This document shows positions 47,708 to 59,121 of a stretch of DNA of 64,000 bases, one piece after another (positions within the stretch are counted from its first letter, which is position 1; each line of letters begins with the position of its first letter). The translations under genes were made by a program, and so were the position numbers. Origin of the DNA: Agrocybe praecox (Eukaryota; Basidiomycota; Agaricomycetes; Agaricales; Agrocybaceae); contig OZ024849.1 of assembly GCA_964017145.1 (NCBI GenBank), positions 62,001 through 126,000 on the forward strand, read 5' to 3'. The notes below the pieces were generated by a model. It was not told where the DNA came from. It made no database searches and was given only the letters and a program-made list of their open reading frames with translations.

Positions 47708-48940
47708 AAATTGATTTTGAATTTTAAACCAACTTACATGTATTGTCCACCAACTCGGTCACATTATCCACCAACTCACGTCAATTATCCACCAATATTT
47801 TTCATTATCCACCAACCTTTTTCATTATCCACCAATTTTCTCCATTATCCACCAAATGTCGTTGATTATCCACCAACTCGAAGTCTATTATCCACCCACT
47901 CCGGTGATTTATTTTTTGTTGATGCCGTCTCTGCCGGTCTCCTTTGATGGCCATTATGATCTCTAAATAGGCCACTCGGCACATGACATGCATCAACAAT
48001 TGATATGCGGCGCATGCACGGCACTGAGCTTAATCATCATGAACCACCATTTACATGCATGTGATTAAAAATAGAAACTGTGTTCGTAACTTTATTGAAG
48101 TCATGAAAACCATAATTTTAATTTTTTTAAGCTATGAACTAACAAGAAGAGCCCGTGGGGGAGGTAAAATGATACTTAGAAAACACTATTTCCCACGCCC
48201 TACATTAATTAATTTGATAAATTACCAGTCCTGTAGAAACTGGTATACCGGTTACACGGAGTATGTAAGCATCTAAATGTATAACACATAATTTTTATAG
48301 ATCCTGTAATCTATGTACAAGCCAAATTGATGTTCTGACAAAGAAAAATAGAGCTGAAGTTATGCGCCTCGATATGGCAAGGAATAATTCCCACGCATAT
48401 TTTTACTTAGGATGAGCGCGCTTCAACGTATAAGGTTGCATTCTCAACAAGCAATTGCAGAGGAAATATTTTTATATGCGCAATGTGCTTGATTCAATAA
48501 AACCTGCTGCATATTCCAGAGAGTATCTGTCTTGGAACCTTCTGGAAACACCAGAACAATATTTATCAAGTTCATGCCGTATGTAGCTTAGTGACGTGCC
48601 GTGAACAAATAATTGATGCGTGTCAAGTGCCGAATGGCCGATTTAGAGATCATAATGTCCATCAAAGGAGACCGGCAGAGACGGCATCAACAAAAAATAA
48701 ATCACCGGAGTGGGTGGATAATAGATTTCGAGTTGGTGGATAATCGACGACATTTGGTGGATAATGAAGAAAATTGGTGGATAATGATAAAAGTTGGTGA
48801 TTAATGAAAAATATTGGTGGATAATGCACAAATTTGGTGGATAATCGACATGAGTTGGTGGATAATGTGACCGAGTTGGTGGACAATACATGTAAGTTGG
48901 TTTAAAATTCAAAATCAATTTTTATACAATCCGGCACTCA
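47689..48940. mobile_element. Non-autonomous DNA transposon with ~310-bp inverted repeats, TA target site
   Basis: The ends TGAGTGCCGGATTGTATA... and its complement are nearly identical over about 310 bp (47689-47998 and 48630-48940). TA flanks both ends (47687-47688 and 48941-48942), as in Tc1/mariner-like elements. Within each arm the word ATTATCCACCAA or a close variant recurs eight or nine times at 16-19 bp spacing. The middle, about 630 bp, is A/T-rich and encodes nothing recognisable. Small size, long arms and lack of a transposase fit a MITE or foldback-type element. Confidence 0.85.
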
Positions 48941-48942
48941 TA

Positions 48943-49480
48943 TTGGCTGTGGAGACGAGCAATTCGCAGGCGTAATACGACGAACCACGATGAATGTCTA
49001 AACGCCCTCCCTTTCGAAACAGTGCATGAAGATCAACGTCGTCGATTTAGGTTAGCTCAGTACGCAACTAGGGAGAAGACCGCAAAATACAGACAAGAGT
49101 TTGGAATTCCCGACTCAGATTTAGAGACTCAGGCACATACACCTCTCGGTAGTACACTGAGCACCGTGGAAGAACTCGGGGGTTACGATCGACCTCGTCG
49201 AGTTTTATATCGGTTTTATGCGGATGGAGGGCGAATTTCAGACGTTGATGGAGGCGAGGCGGCGAGCGATTATGACGATATTATCAGTATACCTCCTATA
49301 TATAACACCCTGGCGCCCTTGACAAACGAGCACACCACGACGCAAAATGACCAAAACGAAGAAACTAACGGCACCTCACTGACAGCACCATCTCTAACTA
49401 CCATTTTGACTCCCAACCCCAAGAAGGATCAACATACCCCAGCGAGCAGATACATGGAGAGCAGAGAAGAAAGGCCGTGA
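48943..49480 (+). pseudogene. Severed cytoplasmic tail of the membrane protein gene at 46572
   Basis: From 48943 the frame is open to the stop at 49480 and is in phase with exon 3 of the upstream gene if the element and one TA are removed. It begins with a basic stretch directly after the membrane helix (WLWRRAIRRR), as expected for an inner-face anchor. The rest is acidic and Ser/Thr-rich (DVDGGEAASDYDD, then NTLAPLTNEHTTTQ). Rejoined, the protein would have 513 residues. In the current allele this part has no start of its own that would be translated with confidence. Confidence 0.75.
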
Positions 49481-51680
49481 CAAGAAGGCAAGAAGGGGCG
49501 ATTTTAAAACATGACTTTAATTTGCTGGTAGGTCACGATAGGGAGGGGCTGAGACAACTTCAAACTGACAAGATTCTCAATAGTATGTGTATCTCAAATC
49601 TCCTATAATAATGAAGTCAGTACGTTGCAGTAGTTTAGCACAAGCCTCTGACTTCTGTCGGCACTGGGCACGAACTCGGCGGCGGCTGGTCACAACCGAC
49701 CTCGGCACACAGCTGTGAATCGTGATTGCGTCATCTGATGTGGCTATGATTTGTCACATTTGTCACTGTCGGCCTTCTAATGCCAGATATCTAGGCTTCC
49801 GATGGCGAAAGCACAAGGAGAGGAGAGTCAAACAATGCGGATCCACGAGTACGATGGTACCCGTCAACATTTTAAAAACCGTGATCCTTTTAGGGGAAGA
49901 ACAAGGTACTTATATGCCAACGGAGAATTGATTAGTCGATAAGAGTTGCGCATTATGGGAATGTATACACCATACATTATTGAATCATGATTAACACCAT
50001 TTGGGGATGACTAGGTCGTACGAAACAGACACGCCTATGTCATTCTGTGAAATTAAACAAGGTCGTCTAACATCACATGGTTGCAAAGCGAACTACGATA
50101 GGAAATCAAACCACACATAACAGGAGGACAGAGAGAATTGATGCAAACGACGTACACAAGGTGACTGCGAAGAACCTTCAAATAAGTCAGTTCTATATAA
50201 GTTGGGATACGTAGAGGAGAACCATACCTGATCATGCTCAGAATCACTTGAGGCATAGCTGTGGCGCGTACTCTGACCCTAAGATCAGTTGATCCTGGCT
50301 CGCCGCATCATTGGCAGGGACTCGGAGGAAAAAGAAATTCCAGAGAAGATTCCTAGAGCGGATTCCAGCGGATTCAAATGGCAGAATGATACTGGGTCAT
50401 GGATGGCAACCAAGTACTGCATTCAAATAATACATATGTAAAGCAAAACCAGAGCTGAGCGCTGAACTGGAGCTTTCAAGTGTTTCCCAAAGTTCCGTAG
50501 TGCGGGCATCATATCAAGTAGGTGGAAGCCATCGTGAGTCGCCTGTTCAAAGAGAATTGTGACACGAATATTCAAAAGAAATAAATGCGCACCAGTACAT
50601 CGTTCACATCCCCCCCTACGACGCCGTCCAACTAAGGGTACAATTGTTAATGCCGCCTCCAGCCCCTATGTGGATGAAGTCCCCTAAATTGGCGCTCATG
50701 GGTGTTGAACGTTGAACGTTGATGCATTTGTGAGCAGACATTGTCGGACAGACAGAGTTCGCCGAATTCCATGAGTGGGCGGTTCTAAGTAGGCTGTTCG
50801 TTCGTCCGGGGCTAAGCCGAGTCGAATTCGTATTTTAATTCGTGGAAGTGTGGTAAAGGAGTTGGTTTCTATAGGAGGATAGTCGAAAGGGGAGCTCAGT
50901 GAAGTACCAACGAACGGGGAGGGAATTGGGAGGGAACAAACAGAAGGAAAGTCTGGAGAACAGAACCACGTCACAGAAACAGAGTCACATCAGATGATGT
51001 AATATCGGTTCCGACCGTCACAGCAAAACTTTCAGGGACGAGATGTCCGGAGTCCGAGCGACATAGGCGAGGTGAGTTGAGTATGAGGCCTAAACAAAAT
51101 AGCTTCTCGTCGTAGCCTGGTTTTCATTGCGACTCGTACGCATCATTGAAAAGAGATCTCCAATACACCCAAGCGCTGGGACAGTAAGCGCTGTGTTATA
51201 GTGTTATAGGTAGAAAACAGCAGTCGCTTATAATGTCTGACACTGCTTTCGATCTAATTTATCTCGGAGAATGGACAACAGGCTTCCGATATGATTGGGA
51301 CAGGTTTTCAATCAATACTTGCCATCGTATGCCTTCCCACTTTTGCATCTCGGGAGATAAGAATAGAACGCCTCGCCGTTGATCGGGCCGAAAAAGATTA
51401 TCGCGCGATAATCGATAGTCATTGACCCAAGTCGCAATTTAAGTTGTAAGATAAGAAGCGTTCCATCTCTTAATATCGGTACATATCGTATGGGTCTACG
51501 TCTTAATATCTACAAGGGTTCATGTCGGTCATCGGAATAATTCATTCGAGATTAGCTAGTGGAGTGTAGTAGTCAGGCTGTGCGTATGCAGGCCCGACAT
51601 CGCTTATGGAAAAGAGATAGGCTGATACTTAAGAGAGCGTACCTCTTCTCCGACATGTATCACCGCACCCGGTCTGCACA
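49481..51680. repeat. Repeat-derived intergenic DNA with two CACATC-type modules
   Basis: 49688-49752 holds a plus-oriented module (CTCGGCACACAGCTGTGAAT, GCGTCATCTGATGTGGC). 50963-51015 holds a minus-oriented one (GTCACATCAGATGATGTAAT). 50640-50960 is partly purine-rich. No gene is supported between. Confidence 0.5.
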
Positions 51681-52877
51681 ATGTCTGACCTTGAACATTA
51701 CGTCCCTTCAATTGCACTTCAAAAGTCAGTCATAAGCGGAAATCTTAACGCCACTCTCCTGCTACAATTTCTTTCTGGTATGTTGCGACTCAGCTGGAGT
51801 TGGTTTGTACATGAAATGAATTGCGACCTTCTAGGAGGATATTTCGCGTTTTATATTGTCACCCTTGGAATTTATTACGGTGACTCTCGGATTTATATTA
51901 CTACTACCCTGAAATAAGAATATTAATTCCCCCCCAGAATCGAGGGGCCAGTTCAAACCACGCCGAATTGTCATCAATTCTCTCGCGGCACTGTGTGTAA
52001 CACTTTTTGGACAAGTTATCATACAGTGGTATTATGTATATATATGCTTCCTCAGTGATGCCAATACCAGAGTGGATATCTTCCATCACAGTCTCGGGTC
52101 TGCGTTCGCCCCTCTAGAATCTGTGCTCAATCTATTTCTTCAAGGGACAAGTCAGGCCATTGCGGATGCACTGGTGGTAAGCATTGAAACTCTTTCGTGT
52201 AAATCGAGGCGAGCTCATAGACAAAATATCAAGATTTGGCGTTGTTGGCATATATTTCCACGGAAAATGTATCTCAGAGCTTTACTCATCTGGTTATTCG
52301 ACTTAGAGACCGGTAAGCTCAGCTGTCTACCAAATTATCAGCAAATCTCATGCTTAAGGACAGTACTCATCCTTATTTCATTTATAATTGGAATCCTCTT
52401 ACTCGTTGACTCGAAGTATAATACGGCTCTATTTGCACGGCAGTATAACATCATAAAAGGATGCAGCTTCTTCTTTACAGCAGCAACGAGTTTAGCAGGA
52501 ATATTCACCATTGGCACTCAAATTCACTCCTCTACGAAGCAGAGTGCTCGAGCGAAACGACGATTTGGACATATCATTGAAATAATGATTCAATCGTCTG
52601 CATTATACTCGATCGCTATGCTTATGCAAGGAATTATCTTCTTCCTTAGTCACGGAAACAGCACATTGGATGGGTCGAGCATGATTGATACGGAAACATA
52701 TATGGTAGTATTAATGTATTTTACGACTGTAAGTTGAAGCTCTTTAGTCCACGTTTTTGCGTGACATTCTACTCATTTTTGCAATAAACTTAGGCATTTG
52801 CCCCGACTCTCATGGTTGCACGGATAGAACTCGAAAGGGCAAGACAACGGATGTGGATGACTACCCGTCTTTTATAG
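51681..52877 (+). CDS. Seven-pass membrane protein, 7TM family, copy 8, with truncated tail
   Basis: Exons 51681-51777, 51835-51879, 51938-52176, 52234-52312, 52364-52728 and 52794-52877 give 302 aa. Exon 1 (97 nt), exon 2 (45 nt, as in copy 4) and exon 4 (79 nt) keep the family sizes. It has ALQKSVISGNLNATLLLQF, IWRCWHIF, AKRRFGHIIEIMIQSSALYS and AFAPTLMVARIEL. The frame stops 28 codons into exon 6. The other frame, running to 53008, encodes a tail with ESAFSKVEVAPQRH, which matches LSAFTAAPQH of copies 1, 2 and 6. One base has therefore probably been lost near 52835-52850. The membrane part would be unaffected. Confidence 0.78.
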
Positions 52878-53493
52878 TTGAATTGGATGAATCAGCGTTC
52901 AGTAAAGTTGAAGTAGCTCCACAGCGACACATTGAGTCAGAAATTGAACCGCCACCGAGTAATAATACACGCCTTAAGGAGTATACAACCCCAAAAGACG
53001 CGAGCTGATCTCGTACATCCATACATCACTTCAAATGGACATCTAAATACTCTCACGCTCGTGGATAATATATAAAGTTTCTTTCTAGACGGACTGTATT
53101 CTTTCTTCCAGAGTACGACAAAAAGGCGACTGCGATGCCGGTTCGGCATCTGTCACATGACTCAGTGTCCGACCGCAGTTCAAAAGAAATCCATGATATT
53201 TTCGTTCGCTTTCTTTTCCCACGGTATGGCAGAAATATTTGACTAATTTTTGCAAGTTTTTCGATAGGTTTCAGGTTATTTCAGGGACATTGGGCTGTTT
53301 TTCTTAAATATTTACAAGTTTAATTGCCCTTACACTATGGGTAAGTTAATCCTGCGCCCTACAGGAAAGACAAAGTTAATCGAGAATGGTCGTAAAAGCA
53401 ACATCAAACTCACCAAATAGTTATCATATATATTATTATTTAAGTACCAATACATGCTGGCGCTCATTGGGTACCATTTCAACTTGAAGCCAA
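52878..53493. other. Former tail of copy 8, then A/T-rich intergenic DNA
   Basis: 52878-53008 holds the out-of-frame remainder of the copy 8 tail. 53009-53493 is A/T-rich and no feature is seen. Confidence 0.4.
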
Positions 53494-53790
53494 TCAGTGG
53501 TTTAGCCTATGCGATGGACTTGTTGAATCCTTCATCCTACAGTCCAAAAAGGGATCAACATCTTTAGGAGAAACAGATTGTCTTTTCCCTGCTCTCCGTC
53601 CATCAGAAATTTTCTCTGTTTTTTTCGGCCGATACACATAGTTCGGAAATTCTATTCGATGATCCTCCTTTGCCACTTGTGCCTTCCTGTTAACTTCCTC
53701 GGTCTTGTTCTTCCACATCTTGAATATCAACTTAGACTCCTCAGCAAGTGTTCGAATCAGCTGTCCCTCCTTCATAGGTCAAAGCCGTTT
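53494..53790 (-). pseudogene. HMG-box gene fragment, frameshifted and cut off by a repeat
   Basis: On the minus strand, residues PNGFDL in one frame and LAEESKLIFKMWKN...FPNYVYRPKK in the next frame together give most of one HMG box (DNA-binding three-helix domain). The frame change is near 53770. A basic tail (GRRAGKRQS) follows to the stop at 53494. The expected N-terminal part is not found upstream, where a head-module repeat occupies 53.86-54.50 kb. It is probably a dead fragment related to the locus at 59122. Confidence 0.55.
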
Positions 53791-53859
53791 GGCCTGATAT
53801 GGAGACATATACATTAAATACCTGAATATATTTACTTACGTTGGAGCAGTCCGAGATAC

Positions 53860-54503
53860 AGTGAAACGATGTGAACCGTTATGAGTTCGGGTGAAGAGGT
53901 GAGGTGAGACGAAATCACCTCGGGGTTCTAAACCTCTTGGTGATGTGGTTGTTGGTGATGAAAGGAGAGTGAGTGCGAAGACTTGCGAGTGAGTGGCTAG
54001 GATCGTTATTCAGAACATGGTGAGTTGCGTAGCATGTGGATACTGGTGAGACAGGTACTATTCTTCTGCTGGGGAGTACAAACAAGTAGGACTACTGTCT
54101 TATACGTAATTCTGCGATACTCAGGGGGCAAGATATGAAATCCAATTGAATGGGGAAGGTTTATCTAGGCGAAAATAAATGACCAAGAGAAATTAAAGAA
54201 GCGACGATGAACCCTGTTGTGGTTGCTTCGCTGGCAAAAAGGAAGTTAAACTAAAAAGGGGAATGGTTTCGGTCCGAAATGTTGGCTGCGCATCGAGATG
54301 GCGTGTTTGTGTCAGTTTCGGGCGTAGGCAAGGTGCGGACCTTACAACAGCTGGATGGTGTATCTGGATTCGGAAGCGCGTCGAGTAGCCTCGCACGATG
54401 GCAGTAGCGGTCAAGGAGTGATGTATTAGCTATGTACGCGTCGGTCACATATCTGCATGGTATGATCTACTCTAATCGAGCTGGTGCAGGTTGCACTGCC
54501 ATA
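53860..54503 (-). mobile_element. Head-module repeat element, minus orientation
   Basis: The head (GGCAGTGCAACCTGCACCAG, GATTAGAGTAGATCATACC, CGAGGCTACTCGACGCGCTT) is at 54335-54503 and the body runs leftwards. The body matches 5.08-5.85 kb in inverse orientation. At its right edge it interrupts a minus-strand open frame, whose last codons before the stop (54467) are read from the head module itself. Confidence 0.6.
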
Positions 54504-55310
54504 ACATCGGAAGGCATGCCAAATGGATTTATTTGCGGCTTGTCCCAAGTGGAAGGCGCAGATGGCTGATAAGCGTTGTTTACCTGTCCCATCGGCATCT
54601 GACTGTAGGAATCACCAGCCTGTCCCGGGAAATGCAACAAGCCCATTGGTTGACGAAAAGGTACAGAGAGATTATACTGCGACGTCCCATTGGCCATATC
54701 TTGAAACATACTATCGTCGAGAGCTTTGGCTTTCCCCTTACTGTCAATCGGTCGCAGACGTTGCTGTTGTCTGTGAATTCCGGCTGGTTGCCTGAGGATT
54801 AGATCTGAAACCAGACGGACTGACAGCTGGGCGATTATATGGCGTCGCCCTTGAGATAGGTTCCCTCGAAGCTGCTTGGGTCCCACGAAGCTGCCGATGC
54901 TGCTTTAAATGCATCCACATGGCCTGGTTCTCTGTAATCTGCCACCACCTCCAGAGCCCGGGTATCTGAGACCGCAAAAACGCATTAAAATCATAATCAT
55001 TTGAGGAATGATAGCCATTTCTGCGATGAATGTTGCTTGATAAAGTAACCACTTGAAGCGAGAGATACTACTTGGCTCTGTTGCCTCTGCCGCTCCAACA
55101 TCCCCAGCAGATTTTCTTGATGTGGTCTAAGGGTAAAGCAATGACGACGGCAACAGCGGGTGATTTATCTTGATATGAAATATTTAGATGCATGCCAATG
55201 TCGCGCATTGTAATTTGAGTAGTGATGTGTGTTTTAAAAAACGAAACGAGTGGATGATTCCCAAGGTCGATTGAGCAATGAGGGGTTTTGGAACCATGTT
55301 CCTTTCGCAT
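54504..55310 (-). pseudogene. Unrecognised minus-strand gene remnant truncated by the repeat
   Basis: Frames at 55310-55068 and 55052-54744 can be joined by a GT-AG intron (RGNRAK to NGYHSSNDYDFNAF). The continuation 54744-54504 needs a one-base shift near 54790. The text is Gln/Pro/Ser-rich with a Trp-rich patch (IPGLWRWWQITEN). I recognise no family. Its reading frame ends inside the inserted repeat. It may be part of a regulator gene related to the neighbouring HMG-box loci, but that is only a guess. Confidence 0.35.
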
Positions 55311-57321
55311 CAGTGACGACTCTATTTATGTGTCGGGATAGAACCTTCCAAATAAGGGCTTATTAAAACATGGTACAAAGATGACGATCCCAAAGAACAA
55401 TGAATAATATCTCTATCAGATAACCCGCGTAATTGCGTGTGATCGATCATCGAATCAGCAAGCGATTTGCAGAAGATAATTATCAAACCAATGTTCTTTT
55501 GTGATCCTGAAATTGGTACATACTGCTCATTCCTCGAGATATTTCCGCCACGCTTATCGTTGGGAAATATCACAAACACCATTTTCTTGGTATTCACGAG
55601 TTTTTGACGAAAACAATAGACAAAACTTCTTGATCGATGAAAGTTAACTAATCAGGACCTTATGCTATTGCGATAATCGATGTCAACATATAATACATAT
55701 AATGAATATAATGAGGGTCTTTCTACTATTCCAAAGATTTGCAATTCGCTTAGGCTCTCAGGGTCTTTGCGGTTACCGAACAATGCCTGGGAAGGAGCCA
55801 TCACATATCAAGCGGAGTCTGAAATAGTAGGAAATTTGCCACGTCGAACGCATCGCCTAACATCCTCCTCTTCTTGTCCCTCGCGGCTTCCTAGGTTCAT
55901 GGCGACCCGCTGTATTGCTTTTCTGCTCATCTCTTGACTTAATCAGAACGCTTCACAAGGGACATCTTCCCTCCAACGCATCTCTCCTTGTTTAGGATGA
56001 AATGTGCCTGTTTGGCTGTTCCAGCTCGTGAAACGCTGGCCCAGGTTCAGCATCCCATCGCACGCTCGATCTCTCCTTCCCGCCCTATTGTCTACGGCTC
56101 AGTAGGAAACTGTCGATAGTAATATAAATGGAGGGCAGGAATAGCTGGCTACATCGGTATGCTTCCTTTTTGCTTGCTATATAAACCAACACCGTTAATA
56201 TGATGCTCTTTGAACGGGATTCCTCTTACTATCGATGTTTTAGAATATTTATCACTCTTTTTCTAGGCGTCGAAGTCACAGGAGAATCCTTTCGTGTACC
56301 CTTTTGGCTGAGCCTGCAAGGCCCCATATTTTTCTGAGCGTTCCGCTCTCAGTTTGCATGCGATGGCAAACATCAGGCCAATTTCAACGAACGATTGACG
56401 GTCGAAATTGTCCGCCATCCTGATGAATATTCAATAATTAAGATTTTACTATTCCTATTTCCGACTGGATCGCTGTATCTACCTCTTTGCACAACAGTAC
56501 GTTTCTTCTCGCGGGGTGGCTTATGCGTTTCTTTTTTCCGCTTTAATATCTTTGTTAGCGTGCTCCTCAGCGCTGCCGCCTGTGTATTTTTGCCTTGTTA
56601 TATACTAGCATAGTGGACCGGTGCCTGCTTGAATCCTATTCGTTTTTCAACCCTCATAGATCCATAGGAGGTTTTATGGGCTCCTCTGGTCCTCTAGTGT
56701 CTTTTTCAATAATACAATAGTCGTATGACTTCCATGCAAGAGCACCTCTGGTATAGTTATATTCATTTTCTCCCTTCTCAGGATATCTGTTCATCGTACT
56801 CGAATTTCGTCTTTGACTCCCTGCTGGTAGATCTCGTTCTTGCTTTTCCGGCAATATCCCAGTTCCGACTTGGGTCGCTGCTTGGACGACGTCGACCTAG
56901 TAGTGCTGCGCGTTCTAGCATTGTAACAAGTCGTTACTTGTCGCAATACGATGCTTCATATTTTGTAAGGAGGCGTCATTTTTTCGAAACCACTTGTTTA
57001 CTAACGCATTTACAGGATTAGTACCGTTATAATGACGATTTATCGCTCGATTATGGGACAGTAATTGAAGCATGAATGTTGAACGTATGAATAGGTCGTA
57101 TCCATCTCGTTCCATTCCCTGTATGGTCTGTACAGCCATATCGCGCATTGTAATGCACAGAATCGGCGCGTGATTACCTCACAATGATCCACGAAAGCCA
57201 AAAGCGTCTTGTACACACGTGCAAATATGAAATTCTTGGCGCGACGCATACGACTTTAAGCTTTAGGTGTGGCATCCAATCTTCTTTGAAATATTCTCTC
57301 TGTCTCCTCCTTCACCTTGTT
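55311..57321. other. Intergenic, no supported gene
   Basis: Mixed A/T-rich DNA with a pyrimidine-rich part at 55.9-56.9 kb. No spliced model or repeat module is recognised. Confidence 0.35.
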
Positions 57322-58472
57322 ATGGAAAATTCGAGCACGAAGCGTCAAAAGTCTACAGGCTTTTCCGACGGAAACGCCGTAGCATCGTCGTCCAAAGTCA
57401 TAGATGCCTCCTCAAAAGTCCGGCGCCCCATGAACTGCTTCATATTGTACCGCACAGAAAAGTTGAATGAGGGGGTACCTGCACCAGAGATTACAGCGAA
57501 ATGGAACAGTCTCGCCAAAGAACATCCAGTAAAACAAGATTACGCGAGACGAGCAGCACATATCGCGCAGAAACACAAGGAGAAAAATCCTGATTACGTT
57601 TACCATCCGGAAAGGAAGAAAGTTAAGGGTGGTGGTAGTACCAAGAACGATGTTATTCCGCGAAAACCTTTAACCCCGGCGGAGAGGGAACGACAAAATG
57701 CAAAGAACGACAGGCAGAACGCAGTTAGACGTGCGAAGCGTCGAGCTGAGGTAGAAGTGCAGCGCCTGGCCTACCTCGATACATCGTCTCGAAGCACAAG
57801 TGTGGATATTGCGTCGGCTGAGAGTTCAGATCAAGGCGACTTACATAATAGTCGTGATTTTGCTCATCTAGATACTCTGCAGAATGCGCTGACCTATGAG
57901 CGTGCTCAATCCAGTGCCACAGCTTTGCCGACAGTCATGAGGAAGGTACTTCAAGCGAACGCTCACAATGCATCTCCTGTACCGACTATTCTACCGGTGG
58001 ACAGCACTCAAGTACGTGCCCAAAGCATCAAATTTTCTCGTTATTTGCTTAACCTATCAACCATTTTTAGCAGGCTCCTGGATGGCAAACCATCAATAAA
58101 AACCCAATCCAGAGCAAACAACGACGGATATTCGAGATAGTAAAATTTCAAGGGATAAATGTTCTCCAAGAGCGTCCATTTCCCGCGAAATACAGCGATA
58201 CCCAACGTATCGCTAAAAATACTCCTTATGGATCAATATATAAGGAGTTAGATATTCCAGAGGACTATGACAGTGTTCCATACGGGCCCTATGACGACCG
58301 TGTGTTGCTCACGGTACGTTTTTGGAATCGTCTTATGTGATATGCGTCACGATTGACTCTGTTTTTGAAGGATCAGTCGCTCGATACCCGGGAGAGAGCA
58401 TATGATGAAGAGACTGAATATATGAGGGGTTTCTATCAGCTTGAGAGAGAACGATACGAACGTGAACTGTAG
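57322..58472 (+). CDS. HMG-box protein (MATA-type HMG box), three exons
   Basis: Exons 57322-58011, 58071-58313 and 58371-58472 give 344 aa. ATG 57322 starts MENSSTKRQKST; an in-frame ATG at 57184 would add an unlikely Cys/His-rich stretch. The HMG box is at about residues 33-95: VRRPMNCFILYRTEK, EITAKWNSLAKEHPVKQDYARRA and NPDYVYHPERKK. This fold bends DNA in the minor groove, so a nuclear transcription factor is likely. A strongly basic region (about 112-142, ERERQNAKNDRQNAVRRAKR) may be a nuclear signal. The C-terminal third has PYGPYDDRVLL and ends in a charged helix. The spacer between helices 1 and 2 is shorter than usual. No lesion seen. Introns are 59 and 57 nt with GT-AG ends. Confidence 0.8.
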
Positions 58473-59121
58473 AGAAAGCGATTAGGGAACCGACACATGT
58501 AATATTTTTCATCCACCGTTAATACATTGATTTTCTTAGTATAATGGTGATTGCACCCTCTATATTCAAACCCCAATTTTTCTCCGCTCATTTGATCGGC
58601 ATCGCTCGGCATGGGAACGTCGTCCGCACATACAAAAAGACCAGGTAGGAATCGATAAGTGTAAGTGGCACCGACGATTAAAACAAAAGCCTTGATTCGA
58701 ACGCTGAACATACAAGAGCGTGAAAGACATATATAAGAGTCGTAGGTGCGAAAGAACTTGATTCGCTTTGGACACGGTACCTTCGCATTCTCTCGATTGT
58801 CATGTCAAATCACTTCACCTCGCCTATCATACAAGCTCGAAAGCAAATCATACTTCACATCAAAGTAGGTTCAACTTACGCCATTTTTTTCTCCGGCTAG
58901 ATTTTAATCCCCATTGTATGCGCTGCTGTCCTCCAATCTGCTAAAGATTCTCATTCAGTCACGTTATATACCAACATCATCGTGCCGAGCTTGATTCACC
59001 TTCCCAAATAAACGACAACACGCGCGGTATAGAACGCGCGACGCGTCGCTTCTTAGTGGCATTATACTCTTTCCGTTCTGTCATTCTTCCTTGATTCAAG
59101 CCCACACGCCACAACCACATT
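58473..59121. other. Intergenic between two HMG-box loci
   Basis: A/T-rich DNA. It must hold the terminator of the 57322 gene and the promoter of the 59122 gene. No clear TATA or other feature identified. Confidence 0.35.

Noticed and set aside
47740..47910. Regular repeats that might be read as a CRISPR array
   Set aside because: The ATTATCCACCAA words are only 16-19 bp apart, have no spacer-length gaps and are mirrored in an inverted arm at 48.7-48.9 kb. They belong to a transposon in a eukaryotic genome.
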